Shown in pieces: positions 37,235 through 46,180 of a stretch of DNA of 59,463 nucleotides. The stretch is taken from the NCBI GenBank assembly GCA_964643885.1, contig CAZXUI010000021.1, forward strand, positions 1 through 59,463, given 5' to 3'. Under the pieces are notes generated by a model, which ran no database searches, had not been told where the DNA came from, and saw only the letters and a program-made list of their open reading frames with translations. A program made the position numbers and the translations under genes. The DNA comes from CAADGL01 sp964643885 (GTDB lineage: Bacteria; Planctomycetota; Phycisphaerae; UBA1845; Fen-1342). Within the stretch, counting starts at the first letter, position 1, and every line of letters begins with the position of its first letter.

Positions 37235-40048
37235 CTAGCTGCGGAAGCCGACGACGCGGCCGGGGTTTCCCGTCACGATCGAATAGGGGGGGATGGTCCC
37301 GCGGACGGCGCTTTTCGCGCCGATGACGGCGCCGTCGCCGATGCGACTGCCGCGGCCGACGAACACATTGGCGGCCAGCCACACATCCTGCCCGATCGAG
37401 ACCGGCTCGTGCACGTAGCCCTGCTGCATGACGGGCGTGCGCTGCCGGTAACGGTGTTCCGACGCGACGATGGTGCAGAAGCCGGCGATGGCCGTGCGGG
37501 CGCCGATGAGCACGTCCGCGCCGGCATTGATGATCGTGCCCATGGCGACCTGCGCGTGCTGGCCGACCTCGATGCGGGCGTCGTTGGCCGCGACGAGCCG
37601 GGCCATCGTGTCGAGCACGACGCCATCGTGGAGGATGATGCGGCCGCGCTCGCGGACTTTCAGGTCGACCCAGGGCATGAGCGTGACGTTGTCGCCGATT
37701 TCGATGTTGCGCGCGTCGCCGTCGAAGCGGAGGATCAGCGGACCGCAGACGCGCAGCCCGCGGCCGACGCGAACGCCGTGCCAGCGGAAGATGAGCCGAT
37801 AGAGGGCGGTCCAGAAGCCGGTGCTGCGGCGCAGCACGACGCGCCGGCCGGAGAACATTTCGACTGCCGCCGGCGCAGCGGGCCCGGCCGTCTCGAGCGC
37901 TCCGCTGGCGATACGCTGCGCAGCCGGGCCGCAGCGGCGCAGGAGCGAGGCGATGGATTGCACGGTGTCCAGCGCGGCCGGGTCGGCCAGCTCGGCCGCG
38001 GGAATGTGCACCTGAAAGTCGCGCTCGAGGGTTTCGATGAGCGTGACGAGGTTCAGCGAGTCGATCAGGCCGGAGGAGATCAGCGGCTCATCGGGCTTCA
38101 GTTCGCCGTTCCGCTCCGGCCGGGCCGCGGAAAGCACGCGTCGCACGCAGGCCGCGACGGACGGCAAGTCGATGTTCGCTGCGACGGCCGCGTGCGTGGG
38201 CGTCTGAAGGATCGATGGCGTCGCGGCCGGCGCAAATCTCTGCGGCAATGTCGCCGACTCGCAGGGATGCCCGCCGCGATCCGCCAGGTAGCGCTCGCGG
38301 TTGATGGCGCGCGAGGGCTTGCCGGAAGTGCTCTTGCGCAGCCACATATGATCCACGATGACCACGTCGGCCGGCGCGACCTCGAGCGCGTGCGTGACCC
38401 GCTCGCGGATCGCCTCGCGCAGGGCGGCTCGCGGCGCGGCGCCCTGCTCGTGAGTCTCGGCGATGATGACGAGCTGCTGCGTGCCGCCGGATGTGTCGTC
38501 GACACCGAACGCGACGCAGCGTCCGGCAATCACGCCGGGGACGCTCATCGCAACCGCCTCGACATCCTGCGGATAAATGTTGTGCCCGCGGATGATGATC
38601 AGGTCGCGGGCCCGGCCGGTCACGTAGAGCTCGCCATCCGCGAGATATCCGAGATCGCCCGTGAAGTACCAGCCGTCGCGCAGGGCCGCCGCCGTCTCGG
38701 CCGCGTTGCGATGGTAACCGCTCAGCAGGCACGGGCTCTGGATGACGATCTGGCCGACATGCCGCTGCGGCAGCTCGCGGCCGGCCTCGTCGACGATGCG
38801 CACCAGAGTCTGCGGCAGCGGCCGGCCGGAGCTGGCCAGCCGCAGCGCGCCTGCATCTCCCCGCGTGGCCGGGTGTGCGATGCGGCTGCGGCGAAACGCG
38901 GCGGGGTCGATGACATCCTCGACCAGCGGCCGGCCGAACCCGCCGGATGTGACCGCGAACGTGTTCTCCGCCATCGCGTAGGAGGCGGCCAGCGCTTCGG
39001 GCCGCAAGCCGAGCGGTCCGGCCGCGGCCAGCAGTTTTTCGTGGCTGGCGGCGAGGATGGGCTCCGAGCAGTTGACCACGCCGCGCAGGGAGGAGAGGTC
39101 GAAGGAGCGTTCGTCGCCCGGGCGGATCTGCGCGGCCAGGAAGTTATAGGCGAAGTTCGGCAGCCAGCAGAGCGTCGCCCGATGTTGCGTGACGGCCTCG
39201 AACCACATTCGCGGCCGGCGCACCCATTCGAAGGGGCACATCGCCACGAGTCGCGTGCGTGTCAGCAGCGGCAGCATCAGGCAGGCGATCAGTCCCATGT
39301 CGTGATAGAGGGGCAACCAGCTTGCGATCGTGTCGTCGTCGCGCAGGTCGATCGCCGCGGCGTAGACGTCGATCTGCCACAGCAGCGCGCGGTGCGAGAT
39401 GGCCACGCCTTTCTTGGCGCCGGTCGTGCCGGAGGAGTACTGGAGAAACGCGGTTTGGTCCGGGCGAAAGAGCGCGGCGTCGCCCAGGCGGCGGCGAAGC
39501 CGGTCGGTTGCATGGCCGGCTTGCCAGTCACCCGTGCCACCACCATCACCGGCCCGCGCGACGGACTCCGCATAGACCTCCACGAGTCCGCGTCGTGCCA
39601 GGCGCGGGCTCAGCCGGGCCGTCAGGGCATGCGACGTGATGAGGGCCCGCGGCCGGGCATTCTCGATGATGCCCGCGACCACGCCCGCGTAGTCCTCGGC
39701 GGAGACCTTGGGCGACGGCGGAGCACAGATCGTCGGCACGAATTCCCCGAGCAGCGCGCCCACGAACGCGGCATAGAGCGGCTCGCCGTGCGGCAGGAGG
39801 AGGACGGCGGGGTCGCCGCGGCGCAGCCCGCGCTCGCGCAGCTCGTCGGCCCAGTCGGCCGCGCGCCAGAGCAGCTCGCGGTAGCCGATCCGCCGCGGCG
39901 GGCGGCCGTCGTGAAGCAGGTGCAGAAAGTCCGCCCGCTCCGGCCGTTCGGCTAGCCGCAAGAGCCGTGCAACGATCGTTTCGCCCGCGTCAGCGGCGCT
40001 CGTCGAGCCACTCGACGACGTGCTGGCGCTCGGCGCGCAGGTACTCAT
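37235..40048 (-). CDS. Three-domain protein: fatty-acyl-AMP ligase, acyl carrier domain, hexapeptide acyltransferase
   Basis: A 937-residue fusion at the end of the minus-strand operon. Residues 20-600 are an adenylate-forming ligase of the FAAL type (SSGTTGAKKGVAISH near 206; WLPLYHDMGLI; DGWYFTGDLGYL; GRARDLIIIRGHNIYPQDVE). Residues 630-710 are an acyl carrier domain with the phosphopantetheine Ser in GLIDSL near 664. Residues 750-937 are a left-handed beta-helix acyltransferase with hexapeptide repeats (NIEIGDNVTLMP ... GAVIGAKSAVRGTIPPYSIVTGNPGRVV). The inferred order is: activate a fatty acid, load it on the carrier domain, transfer it to a sugar. ATG 40048 overlaps the upstream gene by 59 bases; a later start is possible. 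Confidence 0.87.
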   Translation of the reverse strand: MSTCAPSASTSSSGSTSAADAGETIVARLLRLAERPERADFLHLLHDGRPPRRIGYRELLWRAADWADELRERGLRRGDPAVLLLPHGEPLYAAFVGALLGEFVPTICAPPSPKVSAEDYAGVVAGIIENARPRALITSHALTARLSPRLARRGLVEVYAESVARAGDGGGTGDWQAGHATDRLRRRLGDAALFRPDQTAFLQYSSGTTGAKKGVAISHRALLWQIDVYAAAIDLRDDDTIASWLPLYHDMGLIACLMLPLLTRTRLVAMCPFEWVRRPRMWFEAVTQHRATLCWLPNFAYNFLAAQIRPGDERSFDLSSLRGVVNCSEPILAASHEKLLAAAGPLGLRPEALAASYAMAENTFAVTSGGFGRPLVEDVIDPAAFRRSRIAHPATRGDAGALRLASSGRPLPQTLVRIVDEAGRELPQRHVGQIVIQSPCLLSGYHRNAAETAAALRDGWYFTGDLGYLADGELYVTGRARDLIIIRGHNIYPQDVEAVAMSVPGVIAGRCVAFGVDDTSGGTQQLVIIAETHEQGAAPRAALREAIRERVTHALEVAPADVVIVDHMWLRKSTSGKPSRAINRERYLADRGGHPCESATLPQRFAPAATPSILQTPTHAAVAANIDLPSVAACVRRVLSAARPERNGELKPDEPLISSGLIDSLNLVTLIETLERDFQVHIPAAELADPAALDTVQSIASLLRRCGPAAQRIASGALETAGPAAPAAVEMFSGRRVVLRRSTGFWTALYRLIFRWHGVRVGRGLRVCGPLILRFDGDARNIEIGDNVTLMPWVDLKVRERGRIILHDGVVLDTMARLVAANDARIEVGQHAQVAMGTIINAGADVLIGARTAIAGFCTIVASEHRYRQRTPVMQQGYVHEPVSIGQDVWLAANVFVGRGSRIGDGAVIGAKSAVRGTIPPYSIVTGNPGRVVGFRS

Positions 40049-40334
40049 CGAATTCGGCCATCCTGTCCGTGTCGACAACCATCACGTAGAGGCGGCCCTC
40101 CGCGTTGCGGACGAGCGCCGTCTTGAAACCGAAACCGGCCAGCCGCCCGTTGAGCGACGGCGTGGCGTAGAAGCCCCAGCTCTTGGCGGCGAAGTCGTGC
40201 TGCTTGCCGCCGGGTGTGACGAAGGTGACCTGCTCGTCGGGCGCCAGGTGAACACGGCCGCAATCGGCGATCTCGATCGCGCCGGCGGCGCCGACGCGGA
40301 AGCGGCGGGGCGGGTTGTTCGGCTCGAAGGTCAT
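39990..40334 (-). CDS. Small protein of unknown function in the sugar operon
   Basis: A 114-residue soluble protein, no family recognised. It looks like a mostly beta-strand domain (FRVGAAGAIEIADCGRVHLAPDEQVTF, DFAAKSWGFYATPSLNGRLAGFGFKTALV) with a helical end (FDEYLRAERQHVVEWLDERR). Its ATG overlaps the stop of the N-acetyl sugar amidotransferase gene (ATGA), preceded by GGGAG, and its 3' end lies inside the acyl-ligase gene. The tight embedding argues for a real gene, perhaps a partner of the amidotransferase upstream. Confidence 0.75.
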   Translation of the reverse strand: MTFEPNNPPRRFRVGAAGAIEIADCGRVHLAPDEQVTFVTPGGKQHDFAAKSWGFYATPSLNGRLAGFGFKTALVRNAEGRLYVMVVDTDRMAEFDEYLRAERQHVVEWLDERR

Positions 40335-41467
40335 CGCCACTCCCAGCGCTCGATCAGGAATCCGTCGATCACCCAGCGATCATCGCGGCGGGTCCAGATG
40401 TGCGGATTGCGGAAGCGCTGCTCGATCTGGCAAAAGCGGTCTTCGCTGATCCGCAGGAATTCGCACAAGCGGCGGATATCGTCGTCCGGCCGCTGGTCGC
40501 CGCGGCGGGCGATGATCTCGATCGCCTCGCCGCGCGACAGCCGCCCGTTGCGGATTTCCAGCGCCAGATTGTCCCACAGCCGCGTGAAGCCGAACTTGAG
40601 CCACTTGAACCAGTGGTGCACGCTGATGAAGTCGCAGTCGATGTCGGCGTAGTCGTAGTAGCCCAGGCGCGGGCCTTCGGCCCGGGCGCGAAAGCCGCGG
40701 CGGGTCGCCTCGCGCAGGCTCGTCTCGGGGTCCCAGGGGAGAAAGTCGCCCAGGAAGATCGAGCGCAGGCCGGATGCGGCGAACCGTTCGCGGCTCGGCG
40801 GGAAATAGGGCTCAAGGTCCTTGCGTGACAGGTCCGGACCGATCCAATCCTGCGGCATGGAGCCCTGGAAGATGCCATGCCGCTTGCCGTACTCCGGGTC
40901 GAGCGTCGCTTCGTCGGATTCGTCGCGGCCCATGTATTCCTGCCGCGGATTCTCGCCCCAGATCACGAGCGGGATGTCGAATCGCAGCGCGACGCGCAGC
41001 GGAATGCTGTAGACGGCCATGTGCATCGGCACCGCGGTGCTGCCGGTCCTTTCGAGCGTGGCCAGCGTGAAGCGCCGCTCGACGTCCGGGTTGATCGTCC
41101 AGTCGATGTGGTCGACGCCGAGCGAGACGAGGTTGTCGAGGTTCTGCTGGCCCAGCGGCGTGCGGCCCGGCGTGCGCCAGGTGACGGCCAGAATGCGCAA
41201 GCCGTGCTCCAGGCAGGTCGCGACCTGCCAGGTGCTGTCCTTGCCACCGCTGACGGGGATGACGCAGTCGAAGCCTTCGCTGCGGCCGCGGACCTCGGCG
41301 AAGAGCTGCTCCAACCGGCGCCGCCGGGCGGGCCAGTCGATTTCGCGCCGCCGGCCGTGCGCGCGGCAGGCCGAGCAGACGCCATCGTCACCGATCGTCA
41401 GGCCCGGCCGCGTGTCGGGCAGGACGCAGCGCGTGCAGTAGCGAATCGTGGCCGTGGCCGTCGTCAC
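40331..41467 (-). CDS. N-acetyl sugar amidotransferase (WbpG/PseA type)
   Basis: This 378-residue enzyme belongs to the group that turns an acetamido group of a sugar into an acetamidino group, as in pseudaminic and legionaminic acid derivatives. It has an N-terminal cysteine cluster (RYCTRCVLPDTRPG, CSACR), the ATP PP-loop PVSGGKDSTWQ near residue 71, and the family segments VIWGENPRQEYMG and HHWFKWLKFGFTRLWDN. Related systems often use HisH/HisF-like ammonia suppliers; none are in this operon, so the adjacent AsnB glutaminase or free ammonia may serve instead. GTG 41467 overlaps the previous stop (GTGA). Confidence 0.87.
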   Translation of the reverse strand: MTTATATIRYCTRCVLPDTRPGLTIGDDGVCSACRAHGRRREIDWPARRRRLEQLFAEVRGRSEGFDCVIPVSGGKDSTWQVATCLEHGLRILAVTWRTPGRTPLGQQNLDNLVSLGVDHIDWTINPDVERRFTLATLERTGSTAVPMHMAVYSIPLRVALRFDIPLVIWGENPRQEYMGRDESDEATLDPEYGKRHGIFQGSMPQDWIGPDLSRKDLEPYFPPSRERFAASGLRSIFLGDFLPWDPETSLREATRRGFRARAEGPRLGYYDYADIDCDFISVHHWFKWLKFGFTRLWDNLALEIRNGRLSRGEAIEIIARRGDQRPDDDIRRLCEFLRISEDRFCQIEQRFRNPHIWTRRDDRWVIDGFLIERWEWR

Positions 41468-42555
41468 GGGCGGCCTCCGATCGATTCGGTCTCGGGCTTG
41501 CGGGCGATCCAGAGCATGTTGGAGCTCCACTCGCGCCGGTCGAGGGCGGCCTGGAGTTCGCCGGCCAGCTCGCCGAGCCGCTGCGCGAGACGCGTTTCGG
41601 CAATGTTCGGCAGCGCGAAGCAGAGCTGATTGAGCAGTTCGTGGGCATCCGCGCCGTAGAACCAGACGGCGGCCGGGCTCACGGCGCACGTTTCTAAGGC
41701 GCGCTGGGCGGATTGCTGCGAGAACTGGTGCAGCGTCGTCAGGCCGTTGAAGCTGGCGCGGCTCGGGTTGCTCGGCAGGGCGGCGATGCAGTCGGCGGTC
41801 AGGGCGTCGCGATTCGTCAGTTCCGCCACGAGCAGGCCGCCGGGACGCAGCGCGGTGGCTGCCTCGCGCAGCAGCTCCAGCGGCTGCTCAACGCAGTGCA
41901 GCACGCCGAAAAGCGACACGACGTCGAAGAGCCGGTCGGGATTTTCGCGGGCGAACTCCGCCAGCGATTGATTGCGAATGTCGACCCGCAGCTCGCGGCG
42001 GCCGAACTCCGCGTCGCGCTGCGAGAGCTCCAGTCCGGTCGCCTGCCACCGGCCGGTCCGGACGAGGGCGGCGAGCATTTCGCCTGAGCCGCAGCCGATA
42101 TCGAGCCAGTGGCCGCCCGGGCGGCGGCCGCAGCGTTCGATGAAATGTTCGACGTGCCGCAGCTTCGGCTCGGCGATATTTCGCAGGCGGAACTCGGTCC
42201 GCTGCGGATCGCAGTAGTTCCGGCCGCTGTAGGCTTCGTCGCGGGCGAAGAACTCGCTCCGGGTGGCCTCGTCGATCAGATCCGCGACGAAGGCGTGCCG
42301 GCAGGTTTCGTCACAGCATTCGAGATAGTCGTAGCCAAGGTAATTCAACAGCGGCCGCGGCGCCGGGTGGCCGCAGATCGGGCAGTCGTCGCGGCGGCGG
42401 AGCGTGCCGTGCGAGCGGGCAGACTCGACGGCGCGGCGGGCCTGGTCGCACATGTAGCGGATGAAGTCCGCTCCCTGGGCGAACGTCTTGCCCAGCCGCG
42501 CGTAGTCGAAGGGCTTGCCGTGGCGGCGCGCGACGGTCGATTCCGCGGCGATCAC
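41464..42555 (-). CDS. SAM-dependent methyltransferase with N-terminal zinc-ribbon-like motif
   Basis: This 363-residue class I methyltransferase has a Cys motif CPICGHPA followed by LECCDETCRHAF, probably a zinc site, then the SAM-binding motif LDIGCGSGEMLAAL near residue 150 and DVVSLFGVLHCVEQP. Sugar methyltransferases of surface-glycan operons share this zinc-ribbon plus methyltransferase layout. The substrate is probably a hydroxyl of one of the unusual sugars. It starts at GTG 42555, overlapping the stop of the other methyltransferase gene by four bases. Confidence 0.85.
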   Translation of the reverse strand: MIAAESTVARRHGKPFDYARLGKTFAQGADFIRYMCDQARRAVESARSHGTLRRRDDCPICGHPAPRPLLNYLGYDYLECCDETCRHAFVADLIDEATRSEFFARDEAYSGRNYCDPQRTEFRLRNIAEPKLRHVEHFIERCGRRPGGHWLDIGCGSGEMLAALVRTGRWQATGLELSQRDAEFGRRELRVDIRNQSLAEFARENPDRLFDVVSLFGVLHCVEQPLELLREAATALRPGGLLVAELTNRDALTADCIAALPSNPSRASFNGLTTLHQFSQQSAQRALETCAVSPAAVWFYGADAHELLNQLCFALPNIAETRLAQRLGELAGELQAALDRREWSSNMLWIARKPETESIGGRP

Positions 42556-43274
42556 TCTCCGTCCCTCCGGCCGATGAAGATGTAGTGATGCCGGCTGCCC
42601 TGATCCGGCCGGATCTGGCAGTCGTACATGCCGATCTGTTGCGGTCGAAACGGCCGCAGCCGCTCGGCCAGTTCGCGCTCGCAGTCGATGAAGTTCATCA
42701 GCACCGGCCGCGTGCCGTCGCGCGTGTGCGCCAGGACGCGCCGCAGCCCGTCAGACTCCGGCCTGGCGCCGGTGCAGAGGTAGTGCCGCGTCGAGATCAT
42801 CGTCGCGATCAGGAACCCGCCCGGCCGCGTCTGTCGCCAGAGGCTCTCCACGGTAGCGCGCAGGTCCTCGTTGCCCAGGTAGTAGAGCGATTGATTGGCG
42901 AAGATCACGTCGAACGGCGCGCCGGGAAAGTCCCGGTTCGCCGCAGGCTGCGGTGAGTTGACCGAAAAGCGCGCGGCCAGCTCCGGGAAGCGCCGGCGGC
43001 AGTGCTCGATCGCGGTCGGATCACTGTCGACTCCCCAGACTTCGTAGCCCTGGTCGGCGAAGAACGCGGCGTGCGTGCCGTTGCCGCAGCCGAAATCCAG
43101 CAGCCGCGGCACGCGCTCCATCAATCGCAGGTCGCGGGCGAGCACCTGCGAGTGAATGCGGACGACGTGTGATTCGGGGTATTGAATGCCGTAGCCGGCC
43201 CGGTACGTGGCCGCGTAAAAATCCTGATTGACGCGAAGATAATCCGCCGCGCGGTCTGCGGTGCTGCTCGTCAC
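42552..43274 (-). CDS. Class I SAM-dependent methyltransferase
   Basis: A compact 240-residue methyltransferase with motif I LLDFGCGNGTHAAFF near residue 55, the acidic residue in VWGVDSDP, and DVIFANQSLYYLG. It ends with the typical beta-strand pair (YDCQIRPDQGSRHHYIFIG). The GTG start at 43274 follows AGGAGG by seven bases and overlaps the AsnB stop (GTGA). Methyl acceptor unknown; its place between AsnB and a second methyltransferase suggests sequential decoration of the same sugar. Confidence 0.85.
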   Translation of the reverse strand: MTSSTADRAADYLRVNQDFYAATYRAGYGIQYPESHVVRIHSQVLARDLRLMERVPRLLDFGCGNGTHAAFFADQGYEVWGVDSDPTAIEHCRRRFPELAARFSVNSPQPAANRDFPGAPFDVIFANQSLYYLGNEDLRATVESLWRQTRPGGFLIATMISTRHYLCTGARPESDGLRRVLAHTRDGTRPVLMNFIDCERELAERLRPFRPQQIGMYDCQIRPDQGSRHHYIFIGRRDGE

Positions 43275-45109
43275 GCATACACCTCCTGCCGTGCGTACGA
43301 CTCGACGAAGAGCTTGGCGCACACGAAGTTGAAGAGGAACTTGCTCAGGCTGTTCGGCGGCGGGCTGATATTCAGCAGCGGCTCGAGCCGGCCGCGGTCG
43401 ACCAGCTCGAAGACGGGCGAATCGTCCATCAGGCAGGCGCGGACCTGTGGGTCGCGCGGGTCGAGGATCGACTCGAAGGAGGCATTGAAGCCGACCTTGC
43501 GGTCGTCCAGCCGCACCGGGTCGTTCAGGATGCCGCGCATCGCCGCGCGCAGCGGCCACTTGCTCAATCCGTCGCGGATCAGGTGCTCGCTGGGAATCGT
43601 CAGCGCGAACTCGACCAGCGCCCGGTCCAGGTAGGGGCTGCGATTCTCGACCGAGACGCGCATGCTGTTCAGATCGTCGGCGTGCAGGATCGGAGGGACG
43701 GTCTCGTGCAGCAGCTCGTTGAGCATGCGGCTGCGCAGCAGATCGTCGCAGCAGGCCGCCTCTTGGAAGGGCTCGTCGAAGTCCTCGTGCAGCAACGCGG
43801 CGAACTGCTCGCGATGCAGGTAGATGTGCTCGCGGAATCCGGGATTGTCGAGATAGAGCCGCGGGTTGCTCAGGTACGGATTGCGGACGTGCCGGCCGGC
43901 GCCGCGCTGCCACGCCTGCACGAGCTGCGGCCACTGCCGCGCGTCGCGCAGCGCGTAAAGATGCAGATTGAAGTGGTCGTAGTAGCCGGTGAAGAGCTCA
44001 TCCGCTCCGGTGCCCGAGATCGCCACGCGGTAGCCGTCGGCCGCGATCGCCTCTGAGAGCATCGAGTGGACGTAATACGAGATCGTGCAGACCGGCCCGT
44101 CATGATCCCGCACGAGCCGGGCGAGCCGCTCCAGAGCCCCGGCCCGAGGAATCTCGATCGGCGTATGCCGGCAACCTATGTCGCGCACGGTGGCCGCGAT
44201 GTTGGCTGATTCGTCGTAGCGGGCGTCGCGGTCGATGATCGAATAGGTCGCCACCGGCCGGCCGAGGCGCCGGCTCGCCAGCGACGCCAGTGCCCCGGAA
44301 TCCACGCCGCCGCTCAGGCAGAAGGCTACCGGCACATCCGCCCGAAGCCGCAATTCCATGCTTCGCTCGAGCCGCTCGCGAACGCCATCCGCCGCCTGCT
44401 CGGCCGACATCTCGGCCGGCACGAACCGCGGCCGCCAGTAGACTTCCGCGCGGCTTCGTGCGGCGCCGTCGATGAGAAGGTTGGTCGCGGGAGGAAGCGG
44501 CCGGACGCCCTCGAAGAACGTCTCCGGCCGCTTGAAGAGGGACTTGTAGCCGTTCACCAGGTAGCGCATCAGGTGCCGGCGGTTGATCGGCTGCTGCTCG
44601 CCGGCCAGCGCGTGCAGAAACTTGATCTCCGAGGCGAAGTAGAGCCCGCCGTCGCGCTCGAGCAGATACAGCGGCTTTTCGCCGAAGCGGTCGCGCGACA
44701 GGACGACGCACCCACGGGCCGGGTCCGCGATCGCCAGGGCCCACATCCCCTCGAAGCGGTCGAAACAGCCGTCCTGCCACTGGATATAGCCGCGGAGCAG
44801 CACTTCGCTGTCGCTCTGCGTTACGAAGCGGTGCCCGAGCGTTTCGAGCTCGCGCCGCAGTTCGCGGTAGTTGTAGAGCTCGCCATTGAAGGTCAGCGTG
44901 CGGCCGTCGATCGACAAGGGCTGATGCGCGCGGGCGTCCAGGTCGATGATGCTCAGACGGCTGTGCAGCAGCGTCACCTGCTGCGCGCCGATCCGTATGT
45001 CGGCCGCCGCCTGGTGGTCCGGCCCGCGGTGCCGCATCATGCGCAGGCTCGCCGCGACGCGCTGCGGCGCCGGCCGGGTCGGCCCGATGTAGCCCGCGAT
45101 CCCGCACAT
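43271..45109 (-). CDS. asnB: Asparagine synthetase-like amidotransferase (second copy)
   Basis: This 612-residue protein has Cys2 and the glutaminase domain (MCGIAGYIG, HSRLSIIDL, FNGELYNYRELR, SDSEVLL) and the synthetase domain with PP-loop CLSGGVDSGA near residue 266 and GTGADELFTGYYDH. It is clearly different from the copy at 18827, with a longer C-terminal region. Position between the sugar-acid synthase and two methyltransferases suggests amidation of the carboxylate of a nonulosonic acid or other sugar acid; true asparagine synthesis is the alternative. The start is fixed by Cys2 and lies three bases after the synthase stop codon. Confidence 0.9.
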   Translation of the reverse strand: MCGIAGYIGPTRPAPQRVAASLRMMRHRGPDHQAAADIRIGAQQVTLLHSRLSIIDLDARAHQPLSIDGRTLTFNGELYNYRELRRELETLGHRFVTQSDSEVLLRGYIQWQDGCFDRFEGMWALAIADPARGCVVLSRDRFGEKPLYLLERDGGLYFASEIKFLHALAGEQQPINRRHLMRYLVNGYKSLFKRPETFFEGVRPLPPATNLLIDGAARSRAEVYWRPRFVPAEMSAEQAADGVRERLERSMELRLRADVPVAFCLSGGVDSGALASLASRRLGRPVATYSIIDRDARYDESANIAATVRDIGCRHTPIEIPRAGALERLARLVRDHDGPVCTISYYVHSMLSEAIAADGYRVAISGTGADELFTGYYDHFNLHLYALRDARQWPQLVQAWQRGAGRHVRNPYLSNPRLYLDNPGFREHIYLHREQFAALLHEDFDEPFQEAACCDDLLRSRMLNELLHETVPPILHADDLNSMRVSVENRSPYLDRALVEFALTIPSEHLIRDGLSKWPLRAAMRGILNDPVRLDDRKVGFNASFESILDPRDPQVRACLMDDSPVFELVDRGRLEPLLNISPPPNSLSKFLFNFVCAKLFVESYARQEVYA

Positions 45110-45112
45110 CGG

Positions 45113-46180
45113 CTAGGACTCCACACAGACGAAGCGCGGCTCGGCCGGCTGGCACGACGGCGTCTCGTCGCCGGCGACATCCGTGACCCGAATCGGCGTT
45201 CCGGCCGCGACGGCCCGTGCCAGCGGCCGGCCGAGCAGGAGATGCTCGCGCCCCGGCCGAAGCCCGCCGGTGCCGCGCAGCCAGGCGAGGTCCCGCCAGC
45301 CCAGCACGTGGCCGGCCGGCAGGTCGCCGCGGGCCACGATGAAGCGCCGCAGGGATGTGCGGGCCGCCAGCTCGGCCGCCTGGGGCTCGCACCGGCCGTC
45401 GCCGAGCATCAGCTCGGCCGCCCGGATCCGCCGCACCATCTCGGCAAACTCGGGCAGGTCGGCCGACAGTTGATGGTCGCGAAAGTCCGAATGGTTCTTG
45501 TCGAGTGTGAAGTGCTTCTCGATCACGCGTGCGCTGGCCGCCACGGCGAGCACGCAGGCGTCGATTCCCAACGTGTGGTCCGAGTATCCCGGCGTGACGC
45601 AGAGTGCATTCGCGAGCGTAGAGATGCAGCGTAGTCCCGCCTGCTCCGGCGGCGTCGGATAGCTGGAGACGCAGTGCAGCACCGCCAGACCCGGGTCGAG
45701 GTCGAGCGAACGCCAGGTGTGCCGGATGCGGGCCACGGAGTAGCGAATCTCGTCCAGCGTGCTCAGGCCGGCCGAGATCAGGATCGGCTTGCCCGTCGCC
45801 GCGACGCGGTCGATCAGCGGATAGAAATCGTTGTCGCCCGAGGCGATCTTGAAGGCGGGTACGAGCGGGTCCAGCAGCTCGACGCTCTCCAGGTCGAAAG
45901 GCGTCGAGAGGAACATGACGCCCGCCCGCCGGGCCTCGGCCGCGAGCTGCGCGAACTGCTCGCCGCTCAGCTCGAAGCCGCGCAGCCGCTCGAAGCGGAC
46001 ACGGTCCGCCGGCGGCACCAGCTCCGCCGCCCGCAGCGTCTGGAACTTGACCGCATCCGCGCCGGCCCGCGCAGCCGCCCGCACCAGCCCGCGGGCGCGC
46101 TCGAAATCCCCTTCGTGGTTGTTCCCGATCTCCGCGACCACGAGCACGCGCTGCCGCGTATCTACCTTGCCGATCTTCAT
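45113..46180 (-). CDS. NeuB/SpsE-type nonulosonic acid synthase
   Basis: This 355-residue enzyme should condense phosphoenolpyruvate with a six-carbon amino sugar to make a nine-carbon acidic sugar. Motifs of the family are present in order: AEIGNNHEGDFERA, GADAVKFQT, STPFDLESVELL, KIASGDNDFYPL, LHCVSSYPTPPE, TPGYSDHTLGI and VIEKHFTLDKN. The C-terminus is an SAF/antifreeze-like domain (RRFIVARGDLPAGHVL). It cannot be told whether the product is sialic, legionaminic or pseudaminic acid-like. ATG 46180 overlaps the formyltransferase stop (ATGA). Confidence 0.9.
   Translation of the reverse strand: MKIGKVDTRQRVLVVAEIGNNHEGDFERARGLVRAAARAGADAVKFQTLRAAELVPPADRVRFERLRGFELSGEQFAQLAAEARRAGVMFLSTPFDLESVELLDPLVPAFKIASGDNDFYPLIDRVAATGKPILISAGLSTLDEIRYSVARIRHTWRSLDLDPGLAVLHCVSSYPTPPEQAGLRCISTLANALCVTPGYSDHTLGIDACVLAVAASARVIEKHFTLDKNHSDFRDHQLSADLPEFAEMVRRIRAAELMLGDGRCEPQAAELAARTSLRRFIVARGDLPAGHVLGWRDLAWLRGTGGLRPGREHLLLGRPLARAVAAGTPIRVTDVAGDETPSCQPAEPRFVCVES

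Noticed and set aside
37409..39955. Very long open frame (about 848 codons) on the plus strand opposite the acyl-ligase gene
   Set aside because: It is antisense to a gene with clear adenylation, carrier and hexapeptide motifs; GC-rich third positions keep the opposite strand open. Its translation has no family motif.
43271..45109. Simple asparagine biosynthesis
   Set aside because: Two different AsnB copies, both inside sugar loci, fit glycan amidation better; the enzyme class alone cannot decide.
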